DNA of 12,494 nucleotides. Source: Chitinophagaceae bacterium (GTDB lineage Bacteria > Bacteroidota > Bacteroidia > Chitinophagales > Chitinophagaceae). This document shows positions 1-6,408 of this stretch, piece by piece (position 1 is the stretch's first letter; each line of letters opens with the position of its first letter). The position numbers and the translations under genes are program-made. Below the pieces are notes generated by a model that was given only the letters and a program-made list of their open reading frames with translations, was not told where the DNA came from and made no database searches. The stretch is from the NCBI GenBank assembly GCA_021738605.1, contig JAIPBY010000056.1:1-12494 (forward strand). Direction: 5' to 3'.

Positions 1-1763
1 AATGCTTCTTGAGGTACTTCAACATTTCCTATTTGGCGCATCCTCTTCTTTCCTTCCTTCTGTTTTTCAAGCAATTTCCTTTTACGGCTGATGTCACCAC
101 CATAACATTTGGCAGTTACATCCTTTCTCATGGCGGAAATGTTTTCCCGGGCAACTACTTTAGCACCAATAGCCGCCTGAATGGCAATCTGGAATTGCTG
201 ACGTGGCAACAACTCTTTCAACTTTTCACAAAGTTTTCTTCCAAACTCCTGGGCGCGGCTGCGGTGAATCAATGCAGAGAGGGCATCCACTTTTTCACCG
301 TTTAACAGAATATCCATCTTCACAATATCACTTTCCCTGTATTCAATCGGCACATAATCAAATGAGGCATATCCCCTGGTCTGGCTTTTCAGCTTATCAT
401 AAAAATCAAATACAATTTCGGTAAGGGGCATTTCAAATATCAACTCAACACGGGTCTGCGTGAGGTAGCTCTGGTTGATCAACATGCCACGTTTGCCAAG
501 GCAAAGGGTCATGATATTACCGATATATTCTGGCTTGGTGATGATTTGGGCTTTGATGAAGGGTTCATCAATATTGTTCATCTGGGTAGGATCAGGCATT
601 TCACTGGGGTTGTTTACCCGAATGATGTCACCTTTTGTACTGTAGGCAATGAAGCTTACGTTCGGAACCGTGGTAATTACCGTTTGGTTAAATTCCCTTT
701 CCAAACGCTCCTGAATGATTTCCATGTGCAGCAGTCCAAGGAAACCACAGCGGAAACCAAACCCGAGTGCCTGTGAGGTTTCAAGCTCATAGGTCAATGA
801 TGCATCATTCAATTGCAACTTGTCCATGCATTCCCTGAGTTCCTCAAAATCTTCCGTAAGTACTGGGTAGATTCCTGCAAAAACCATTGGCTTAACTTCG
901 GAAAAACCCTTGATCATCGGGGCAGGATTGATGGCATTGACAATGGTGTCACCAACCTTTACTTCCTTTGCATTCTTTATTCCAGTGATTAGGTAGCCTA
1001 CATCACCACATTGCACTTTTTTCTGTTCCTGCATGGTCAGCTTCAAGATACCTACTTCATCAGCCACATAGTCTTGGTCAGTAGAGATGAATTTGATTTT
1101 CTCACCTTTCGTAATACTGCCATTCATGATGCGGTAGTAAACAATGATTCCCCTGAAGGAATTGAAAACACTATCAAAAATGAGTGCTTGAAGCGGAGCC
1201 TCAGGATCACCTTTAGGATAAGGAATCCTGTTTACAATTGCATCAAGGATACCTTCGATGCCTATTCCAGTTCTTCCGCTGGCCAAAAGAATATCTTCTG
1301 ATTTACAACCAATCAATTCAATGATCTGATCCTTTACTTCTTCAATCATGGCTCCATCCATGTCTATCTTATTGATGACAGGGATGATTTCAAGATTGTT
1401 TTCTACAGCAAGATAAAGGTTGGAAATGGTTTGGGCCTGAATACCTTGAGTAGCATCCACCAACAAAAGTGCACCTTCGCAGGCGGCAAGTGCACGGCTC
1501 ACTTCATAACTGAAATCTACATGTCCTGGTGTGTCTATGAGGTTGAGGATATATTCAACACCATCTGTATGTTTGTAATTGATCTGGATGGCATGGCTTT
1601 TGATGGTAATGCCTTTTTCTCTTTCAAGGTCCATGTCATCAAGGACTTGATCCATCATTTCCCTTTCACTGATGGTATTGGTGGTTTGAAGCAATCGATC
1701 CGCCAAAGTTGACTTACCATGATCTATATGTGCAATGATGCAGAAATTCCTGATTTTTTTCAT
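1..1763 (-). CDS. lepA: Elongation factor 4 (LepA), 3' end cut by window edge
   Basis: Translational GTPase that acts on the ribosome and is implicated in back-translocation and 30S assembly or initiation under stress. The ATG is at 1763-1761 and 587 codons are visible. The last complete codons read VPQEA, and two bases (TT) of a Phe codon remain, so only about eight residues are missing compared with the usual ~595. GTPase motifs: G1 AHIDHGKS (residues 11-18), G2 GITIK (51-55), G3 DTPGH (77-81, His81 being the catalytic-His equivalent), G4 NKID (131-134), G5 SGRTG (162-166; SAKTG in E. coli). The LepA-specific C-terminal domain is present near the window edge, with the conserved stretch around KCYGGDISRKRKLLEKQKEGKKRM. 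No frameshift is seen. The 145-nt gap to tpiA with a promoter-like box suggests its own transcription unit. Identification is very secure. Confidence 0.97.
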   Translation of the reverse strand, partial: MKKIRNFCIIAHIDHGKSTLADRLLQTTNTISEREMMDQVLDDMDLEREKGITIKSHAIQINYKHTDGVEYILNLIDTPGHVDFSYEVSRALAACEGALLLVDATQGIQAQTISNLYLAVENNLEIIPVINKIDMDGAMIEEVKDQIIELIGCKSEDILLASGRTGIGIEGILDAIVNRIPYPKGDPEAPLQALIFDSVFNSFRGIIVYYRIMNGSITKGEKIKFISTDQDYVADEVGILKLTMQEQKKVQCGDVGYLITGIKNAKEVKVGDTIVNAINPAPMIKGFSEVKPMVFAGIYPVLTEDFEELRECMDKLQLNDASLTYELETSQALGFGFRCGFLGLLHMEIIQERLEREFNQTVITTVPNVSFIAYSTKGDIIRVNNPSEMPDPTQMNNIDEPFIKAQIITKPEYIGNIMTLCLGKRGMLINQSYLTQTRVELIFEMPLTEIVFDFYDKLKSQTRGYASFDYVPIEYRESDIVKMDILLNGEKVDALSALIHRSRAQEFGRKLCEKLKELLPRQQFQIAIQAAIGAKVVARENISAMRKDVTAKCYGGDISRKRKLLEKQKEGKKRMRQIGNVEVPQEA

Positions 1764-1813
1764 CGAATGGGTTCAGCGGTAAAACGATTAGTGTTACGGT
1801 TTATTTAGATATG

Positions 1814-1821
1814 CAAAGTTA
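1814..1821 (-). promoter_or_regulatory. Candidate -7 element for lepA
   Basis: Minus-strand TAACTTTG matches the Bacteroidota -7 consensus TAnnTTTG at every fixed position and lies about 50 nt upstream of the lepA ATG. No TTG is seen at the expected -33 distance, so this is a half-match. The rest of the 1764-1908 gap is AT-rich with no clear hairpin or small ORF. Confidence 0.45.
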
Positions 1822-1908
1822 GTCATTTTAAGTATGCTTATACCTTGGAATATGATAACATGATTTAAGCAAGTATAAACATTGATTTATCTCTAAAAAC
1901 TGTCTTAC

Positions 1909-2670
1909 CTATTTTAAAGCCTTGATGATTTGAATGAATTCAGTGGCAATCAATGATGCCCCGCCCACAAGACCCCCATCAACATCTGGTTGTGAAAAAA
2001 TCTCATTGGCATTGGCCCCTTTTACACTTCCGCCGTAAAGGATAGAGATATTGGCAGCTACTGTGTCTCCAAATTGATTTGCCAGTACAGCCCTGATATG
2101 GGAATGCATTTCTTGTGCCTGTGCAGCTGTAGCCGTTTTTCCGGTACCGATGGCCCAGATGGGTTCGTAGGCAATAACAACCTTTTGAATGGTCTCACCA
2201 TCAAGATGAAACAAGGACTCATTCAATTGCACTGCCACATAATCATTTTGACCATCATTTTCTCTGATGGTCAGCGGTTCACCACAACAAAAAATTGGGG
2301 TTATGCCTTTTGAAAGACAACGGTCAACTTTTTCAGCCAGTTGTTGATTAGATTCTGAAAAGTATTCCCTTCTTTCACTATGTCCTACCACACAGTATTG
2401 AATATTGATGGATGCCAGCATATCTACAGATACCTCACCCGTATAGGCACCAGCTGTTTTGTTATGGCAATTTTGGGCTGAAACAAACATGTTGGCTCTG
2501 TTGTTCAACTGTTGATTTGCACTCACCAAATAAGGAAAGGGAACAGCGAATATTACACGCTGATTATCATTTACTTGCACATCTGAATTGATAATTTCAT
2601 TGAGAAGTTTTGTTCCTTCTTCCTGGGTATTGTTCATTTTCCAATTGGCGGCGGCGATTTGTTTTCTCAT
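1909..2670 (-). CDS. tpiA: Triosephosphate isomerase
   Basis: Cytosolic TIM-barrel enzyme that interconverts dihydroxyacetone phosphate and glyceraldehyde 3-phosphate in glycolysis and gluconeogenesis. It is 253 aa, normal for the family. The catalytic residues are all visible: Lys11 in NWKMN, His97 in VVGHSERREYF, Glu169 in AYEPIWAIGTGKTA. The phosphate-binding loops GGSVK (213-217) and GGLVGGASL (232-240) are also intact. The start ATG overlaps the stop of the upstream GlmU-like gene by 4 nt (ATGA), so the two are probably translationally coupled and co-transcribed. No clear terminator follows. Confidence 0.98.
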   Translation of the reverse strand: MRKQIAAANWKMNNTQEEGTKLLNEIINSDVQVNDNQRVIFAVPFPYLVSANQQLNNRANMFVSAQNCHNKTAGAYTGEVSVDMLASINIQYCVVGHSERREYFSESNQQLAEKVDRCLSKGITPIFCCGEPLTIRENDGQNDYVAVQLNESLFHLDGETIQKVVIAYEPIWAIGTGKTATAAQAQEMHSHIRAVLANQFGDTVAANISILYGGSVKGANANEIFSQPDVDGGLVGGASLIATEFIQIIKALK

Positions 2671-3719
2671 TGTTGAATGGTTTTAAGGTAATATGTTTTA
2701 ATTGATTCCAATGCTGATGTTGATGGCTCCTGTCCCTTCATCTTCATCCAGCGCTTAACTTCTTCCAATAACTTATCGAGGTCATACTGCTGTTCCATGC
2801 CCCATTGAAATGGAGGAATATATTTGGGTAGCAGTGCATCAGGATTAAAGACATTTGAAAAACCTCCAATCACCGATCCACTGTTAAAACTTGCGTTGAT
2901 GGCGGTTTTTACATGGTCGCCCATGAGAATGCCTGCTTTTTTACCGGCATTGATAAAGGATGATGTAACCATGTTCCATGCTTTTAAATCACCGGCAGTA
3001 TTTTTCAGGTTGGAGCAACTGGTTCCTGCGCCCATATTACACCATTCGCCAATGTAGCTATCCCCAAGATAGCCATGATGTCCTTTGTTCGAGAAGGCTT
3101 GAAAAATGGTATTTTTTATCTCCCCTCCTACGATGCAATCATTTCCAATGTTGGTTCCAGCATACAATGCGGCTCCCATTTTAACAACTGATCTTTTTCC
3201 AACATAAAGTGGACCTCTTAGCATGGCACCTTGCATGATGAAGGCGTCTTCATCAATCATTACCGGGCCTTCTTCCGTGTTGATAAAGCAAGGCTCTAAT
3301 CGAGCAGTTGGGTGAACATGTATAGGATAAATTCCGGTTTTTGATACCTTCTCTGCGTGAGGATTGGTTTCAACATTTGCATTTAGCAATTGAATATCAT
3401 CCATTAGCAATGATATATTGTGCTGAACAATTTCCCAAGGGGTTCTTAATGTAAAAAAAGAATCTTCTGGTGCTGTTTTATGTTCAAAAAAGGATTTTAT
3501 ATCCAATGAAATCTTTGGGATAAACCGGGCATCCCAGATGATATCTGCTGATCCGTCTTCGGCAATGATATCGAGGTCAATATGTTGCGACAATGCGATC
3601 GTCTTCCACTTGTTGGCAACAGTTAAAATACCTACCCTCAGATCGATAAATGGCCTTGTGAGTGTAAGTGGGAAAAAATCCTTTTGAAAATCGCTGTATT
3701 GTAAAAGGAGTTTGGGCAT
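2667..3719 (-). CDS. GlmU-like sugar nucleotidyltransferase / acyltransferase of the Bacteroidota type
   Basis: Resembles the alternative bacterial GlmU family (named in TIGR03991 as UDP-GlcNAc diphosphorylase / GlcN-1-P N-acetyltransferase), proposed to make UDP-GlcNAc for peptidoglycan and LPS. It is 350 aa, shorter than E. coli GlmU (456). The N-terminal half carries the family block TRPFIDLRVGIL (21-32) but no canonical GxGTRM nucleotide-binding loop. The C-terminal half (about 135-300) shows left-handed beta-helix hexapeptides (for example AMLRGPLYVGKRSVV and GSVIGG). The stretch GHHGYLGDSYIGEWCNMGAG (213-232) aligns with the acetyltransferase site of E. coli GlmU (NHLTYLGDAEIG); by eye His214 falls at the place of catalytic His363. 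It overlaps tpiA by 4 nt and follows rpmE2 after a terminator. Family membership is fairly sure. Both activities are inferred from the family, and no gene symbol is given because orthology to glmU is only functional. Confidence 0.85.
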   Translation of the reverse strand: MPKLLLQYSDFQKDFFPLTLTRPFIDLRVGILTVANKWKTIALSQHIDLDIIAEDGSADIIWDARFIPKISLDIKSFFEHKTAPEDSFFTLRTPWEIVQHNISLLMDDIQLLNANVETNPHAEKVSKTGIYPIHVHPTARLEPCFINTEEGPVMIDEDAFIMQGAMLRGPLYVGKRSVVKMGAALYAGTNIGNDCIVGGEIKNTIFQAFSNKGHHGYLGDSYIGEWCNMGAGTSCSNLKNTAGDLKAWNMVTSSFINAGKKAGILMGDHVKTAINASFNSGSVIGGFSNVFNPDALLPKYIPPFQWGMEQQYDLDKLLEEVKRWMKMKGQEPSTSALESIKTYYLKTIQQ

Positions 3720-3729
3720 GTTGTTAGAA

Positions 3730-3737
3730 CAAAGCTA
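3730..3737 (-). promoter_or_regulatory. Candidate -7 element for the glmU-like/tpiA operon
   Basis: Minus-strand TAGCTTTG fits TAnnTTTG and lies between the rpmE2 terminator and the next ATG at 3719. If used, transcription would begin only about 5 nt before the ATG, giving a nearly leaderless mRNA. No -33 TTG is seen at the right spacing. Confidence 0.35.
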
Positions 3738-3757
3738 CAACCTTGAAAGCAAAAGAA

Positions 3758-3779
3758 AAACCCTCCATGTGGAGGGTTT
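3758..3779 (-). terminator. Rho-independent terminator of rpmE2
   Basis: Perfect 9-bp stem: AAACCCTCC (3758-3766), loop ATGT, GGAGGGTTT (3771-3779). Read on the minus strand it begins 7 nt after the rpmE2 stop and runs into TTTTTCTTTT. It separates rpmE2 from the glmU-like/tpiA operon. Confidence 0.85.
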
Positions 3780-3786
3780 GTTGAAA

Positions 3787-4035
3787 TTACTTCTTTGCGT
3801 ATTTCTTTTTGAACTTGTCGATCCTACCTGCAGTATCTACCAGTATGTTTTGACCGGTAAAAAAGGGATGTGAGGTGTTGGAAATTTCAAGTTTAATAAC
3901 AGGATATTCGTTACCGTCTTCCCATTTGATCATTTCTTTAGACTGAGCTGCTGAACGGGTCAAGAATGTTGTACCGTTACTCATGTCTTTGAAAACTACG
4001 AACCTGTAATTGTCTGGATGGATAGCTTGTTTCAT
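3787..4035 (-). CDS. rpmE2: Ribosomal protein L31, type B (zinc-independent)
   Basis: Component of the large ribosomal subunit at the bridge to the small subunit. It is 82 aa from the ATG at 4035 (MKQAIHPDNYRFVVFKD). An in-frame ATG 13 codons upstream (4074) would add residues foreign to the family, and it lies within the leader hairpin region, so it was rejected. There are no cysteines, so the CxxC zinc site of type A L31 is absent; this marks the C- paralogue, which in other bacteria replaces zinc L31 during zinc shortage. The conserved type B block SHPFFTGQ is present near residues 55-62. It is monocistronic by layout, with its own candidate promoter, leader hairpin and strong terminator. 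Confidence 0.95.
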   Translation of the reverse strand: MKQAIHPDNYRFVVFKDMSNGTTFLTRSAAQSKEMIKWEDGNEYPVIKLEISNTSHPFFTGQNILVDTAGRIDKFKKKYAKK

Positions 4036-4053
4036 TGTATTTATTTTTATGCT

Positions 4054-4071
4054 ACATGGATTTGGCCATGT
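4054..4071 (-). promoter_or_regulatory. Hairpin in the rpmE2 leader
   Basis: Perfect 6-bp inverted repeat ACATGG / CCATGT with a 6-nt loop, lying between the candidate promoter and the L31 start. It would fold near the 5' end of the leader RNA. Ribosomal protein leaders are often autoregulated, but nothing here shows a binding site, so regulation is inference. Confidence 0.35.
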
Positions 4072-4085
4072 CATTTATGAAGTTG

Positions 4086-4093
4086 CAAATGTA
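4086..4093 (-). promoter_or_regulatory. Candidate -7 element for rpmE2
   Basis: Minus-strand TACATTTG matches TAnnTTTG at all fixed positions, about 50 nt upstream of the L31 ATG. No -33 TTG lies at the usual distance. The terminator after L31 and the 93-nt gap before it support an independent unit. Confidence 0.45.
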
Positions 4094-4107
4094 CTGTTTT
4101 TTAAAGT

Positions 4108-4130
4108 AAAAAATCAGATTGTTCAAATCT
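4108..4130 (-). terminator. Weak terminator candidate after yajQ
   Basis: On the minus strand AGATT-TGAAC-AATCT starts at the yajQ stop codon and is followed by GATTTTTT. The stem has only 5 bp and is AT-rich, so termination may be partial, with read-through into rpmE2. Confidence 0.3.
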
Positions 4131-4620
4131 AGCTCCTCATGTTTTCAAATTGGAGGGGCAAATCCAGGTCAGCCGTCTTGCAAACCTGCATAACTGCTTG
4201 AAGATCATCTATTTTCTTACCTGTAACCCTCAGGATGTCATCCATGATCTGGGACTGAACCTTTAAGCCAGAATCTTTGATCAGTTTATTGATTTTTTTG
4301 GCATCCTCCTGCTTTAATCCATTTTTTACTACGATATCTTGCTTGACAGTCTTGCCGCTTTGGTAAGCATCTTTGGACATGTCAAAGGCATGTGGAGAGA
4401 TGCCCTGCTTGTTGGCACGGTTGATCAGGATCTCAACAAGCTGACGCATTTTCATGTCATCGGAAGTCTCCAGGGCAAGCTTCATGTCTTTTTTGTTGAA
4501 ATCAATTTCAACAACTGAATCTTTAAAATCAAACCTATTGGCTACTTCTTTTTTCGTAACATTCACTGCGTTGTCGAGGAGTTGAGGATCAACTTTACTG
4601 AGGATATCAAATGATGGCAT
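4129..4620 (-). CDS. yajQ: YajQ-family nucleotide-binding protein
   Basis: Small cytosolic protein, 163 aa, the usual length for YajQ. The start MPSFDILSKVDPQLLDNAVN and the block EVANRFDFKDS are diagnostic, as is the C-terminal region with SQIMDDILRVTGKKIDDLQ. The family folds as two ferredoxin-like (RNP-like) domains; a Xanthomonas member binds cyclic di-GMP and acts with a transcription regulator, and others bind nucleotides or RNA. Its ligand in Bacteroidota is not established. It starts 7 nt after the lgt stop, so it is the last gene of the bacilliredoxin-lgt-yajQ operon. Confidence 0.93.
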   Translation of the reverse strand: MPSFDILSKVDPQLLDNAVNVTKKEVANRFDFKDSVVEIDFNKKDMKLALETSDDMKMRQLVEILINRANKQGISPHAFDMSKDAYQSGKTVKQDIVVKNGLKQEDAKKINKLIKDSGLKVQSQIMDDILRVTGKKIDDLQAVMQVCKTADLDLPLQFENMRS

Positions 4621-4627
4621 AGATTGA

Positions 4628-5917
4628 CTATTTAGTGTTTAAGGTGAATTTGCGACCTGAATCAACCCATAACCAGGCGCCAAACAAAAATAGCAATACG
4701 GATATGAGTTCTGCCTGTGTAGGATGTATTCCCAACAAATCGTAGGTTGAGTTGACACGTATTTTTTCAATGAGAAATCGTTCAATACCATTCAACATCA
4801 AATAAAGACCAAACATCCTGCCTGGGGCCACAATTCTTTTTCGCAGAGACCAAAGCAAAATGAACAGCAATGTTGAGGCAATGATTTCATACAAGGTGGT
4901 TGGAAAAACCGGTGGACTAAGCTGTGCACAATAGTTACCTGTACAGTCCTTGATGGGTACCCCTTCTCCATTAACATTGTGGGGGAAATTGTAGGCCCAA
5001 AACCAATTGGGTAGAAATGATGACCCTTCAAAAGAAGCATGCGGAATATTGTCTATGCTGCCGTATTCAGCAACAAGTTGCCTTGTGTATTCAGGATACT
5101 GCAGAAGGGATTTATCAAAATCACCAGGGGTTGCCAATTCAATGGTATTGGTCTCACCAACTTTGTAGGCACTGTTGAAAATACCCCAATCTCCATCACC
5201 TGAAAAATGACAACCCATCCTGCCTATGGCATAGGCAATCATCAATGCTGGAGCGGCGGAATCAATCAAATGACTGATACCTATCTTCTTACGCTTAGCA
5301 AAAAAAATGATGGTTACGGATGCAAGAATCAATCCGCCATAAAAAGTAAGGCCACTGGGCGCTAAAAGATTGCCTATCGGATCCTGGATAAACCTGTCCC
5401 AATTTTCTAAATTGTCAAATACTTTTGCACCAATGAAGCCAGCAATGGCGGCATAAACTGTGATATCACCAACCCTTTCATGAGGATACACCTTTACCTT
5501 CTTTTCCTCCGGTTTAGCCAAGGCCTGTTTCTTCTTTTCATGGTATTTTAACCAAGAAAAAAGGCCTCCCAGGAGCAATCCTCCAAGAAGGCTTCCTTTT
5601 GAGGAAAAAATATAATCTTGAGGGTTGACTTGGCTGTCATTGAGGAAAACACCCAATATTTTGTATCCTACAATGAAGCCAAAGACCAAATTAAAAATCA
5701 GCTCAGCCTTGCTTGCTGGTTTACCCACCACAATGGTTTCTTCCATCGGGGAGAGCAGCCCTGACTGTTCCCTGCGTTTCAACTCTTTTGAGAGAATCAC
5801 AGCAGCAACAAGAAAGGCAATGGCAACCAACAATCCAAAAGTATTGATGTACTGGGTAAAGAGCCAGGGTTCAATGCCTAGCGCATCCTTCAGGAAAAAA
5901 TAAAGGTTGGGATACAT
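4628..5917 (-). CDS. lgt: Prolipoprotein diacylglyceryl transferase, long Bacteroidota variant
   Basis: Inner-membrane enzyme family that moves diacylglycerol from phosphatidylglycerol to the lipobox cysteine of prolipoproteins. The start chosen is ATG at 5917 (MYPNLYFFLKDALGIEP), 4 nt after the bacilliredoxin stop; the longer reading from 5965 would add 16 polar residues and overlap that gene by 44 nt. At 429 aa it is well above the ~290 of E. coli Lgt. Lgt signatures: GRMGCHFSGDGDWG (232-245; GRxGNFxNGExxG in E. coli), FPTTLYE (338-344; HPSQLYE), and ERFLIEKIR (379-387) with both Arg residues kept. The HGGL motif reads YGGL (Tyr193), and the position of E. coli Tyr235 holds Asn376. There are about 90 extra residues before YGGL, which look like a duplicated membrane arm, and a further insertion after DWG (about 246-335). 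Several membrane segments are evident. Family call is secure; activity is inferred. Confidence 0.88.
   Translation of the reverse strand: MYPNLYFFLKDALGIEPWLFTQYINTFGLLVAIAFLVAAVILSKELKRREQSGLLSPMEETIVVGKPASKAELIFNLVFGFIVGYKILGVFLNDSQVNPQDYIFSSKGSLLGGLLLGGLFSWLKYHEKKKQALAKPEEKKVKVYPHERVGDITVYAAIAGFIGAKVFDNLENWDRFIQDPIGNLLAPSGLTFYGGLILASVTIIFFAKRKKIGISHLIDSAAPALMIAYAIGRMGCHFSGDGDWGIFNSAYKVGETNTIELATPGDFDKSLLQYPEYTRQLVAEYGSIDNIPHASFEGSSFLPNWFWAYNFPHNVNGEGVPIKDCTGNYCAQLSPPVFPTTLYEIIASTLLFILLWSLRKRIVAPGRMFGLYLMLNGIERFLIEKIRVNSTYDLLGIHPTQAELISVLLFLFGAWLWVDSGRKFTLNTK
5282..5707 (-). repeat. Possible internal duplication within lgt
   Basis: Protein-level similarity between residues 71-130 and 151-212 of the Lgt variant. 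Both arms run GFI(V)GxK, then about 25 residues, then xGGL, a hydrophobic stretch, and a basic tail (KYHEKKK / FAKRKKI), with an offset of about 80 residues. The second arm is the canonical Lgt segment with the HGGL site. The first looks like a degenerate extra copy. Similarity is by eye and weak, and no DNA-level repeat is seen, so any duplication is old. Confidence 0.4.
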
Positions 5918-5921
5918 AGAA

Positions 5922-6338
5922 TCAATTGCAATATTCTTCGTAAGCTGCCATGAGGTTTTGTGCAATCATCTGCGCAGGCCTTCCTTCGATCTGATGTCTT
6001 TCAATCATGTGCACCAGTTTGCCATCCTTGAAAAGGGCAACAGCTGGTGAAGAGGGAGGATAAGGCAACAGATGTTCTCTTAAACGTTGTACCGCTGCAA
6101 GATCAAAGCCGGCAAAAGCAGTGGTCAGATGGTCGGGGCGTTTTGTGGAATTGTGAACAGACATGAGTACACCTGGTCTGGCGCTACCGGCTGAACAACC
6201 ACAAACAGAGTTAACAACCACAAGTGTTGTGCCTGGGGTAGATAAAATTTCATCTACTGATGCTGGGGTTAAAAGTTCTTCAAAGCCGTTCTCTGTAAGC
6301 TCTTCTTTCATTGGAATCACTATTTCTGCTGGATACAT
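5922..6338 (-). CDS. Bacilliredoxin, BrxA/BrxB (YphP/YqiW) family
   Basis: Cytosolic thioredoxin-fold protein, 138 aa, the usual family length. The family removes bacillithiol from S-bacillithiolated proteins after oxidative stress. The family active site CGC is at residues 46-48 in NSVCGCSAGSARPG, Pro98 in SSPAVALF is a good candidate for the thioredoxin-fold cis-Pro, and IERHQIEGR (112-120) is a conserved family block. A further Cys137 sits next to the C terminus. Presence of this protein suggests that the host makes bacillithiol, though no bsh gene is in this window. First gene of a tight operon with lgt (4-nt gap) and yajQ; divergent from the plus-strand gene at 6409. The BrxA and BrxB names cannot be separated by eye, so no symbol is given. 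Confidence 0.92.
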   Translation of the reverse strand: MYPAEIVIPMKEELTENGFEELLTPASVDEILSTPGTTLVVVNSVCGCSAGSARPGVLMSVHNSTKRPDHLTTAFAGFDLAAVQRLREHLLPYPPSSPAVALFKDGKLVHMIERHQIEGRPAQMIAQNLMAAYEEYCN

Positions 6339-6408
6339 ATTGTTAAGATTTTAAGCGAAGTTACACATTTGCCGCTTTTGAGTTAATTTCGTTCAAACAA
6401 AGTTTGAT
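6339..6408. promoter_or_regulatory. Divergent intergenic region
   Basis: Seventy bases separate the two divergent genes, so promoters for both must lie here or within the gene ends. Each direction has a one-mismatch -7 candidate: minus TAACTTCG (6356-6363) and plus TAATTTCG (6384-6391), both with C for the second-to-last T. No -33 TTG is at the right spacing for either, so both are weak. Confidence 0.3.
6393..6407. promoter_or_regulatory. Inverted repeat abutting the TTG start
   Basis: TCAAAC-AAA-GTTTGA, 6-bp arms with a 3-nt spacer, ends one base before the TTG start codon at 6409. It could be an operator between the divergent genes, or an RNA hairpin over the translation start of the plus-strand gene. 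Either role is inference. Confidence 0.35.

Noticed and set aside
203..1712. Several plus-strand open frames over lepA
   Set aside because: All are antisense to a continuous, well-conserved LepA reading and show no family resemblance.
4036..4074. Thirteen-residue N-terminal extension of L31
   Set aside because: The family starts at MKQAIHPDNY; the extension lies over the leader hairpin and does not resemble L31.
5918..5965. Longer lgt reading starting at 5965
   Set aside because: It would overlap the bacilliredoxin gene by 44 nt and add 16 polar residues before the normal Lgt N terminus; ATG at 5917 gives a 4-nt gap.
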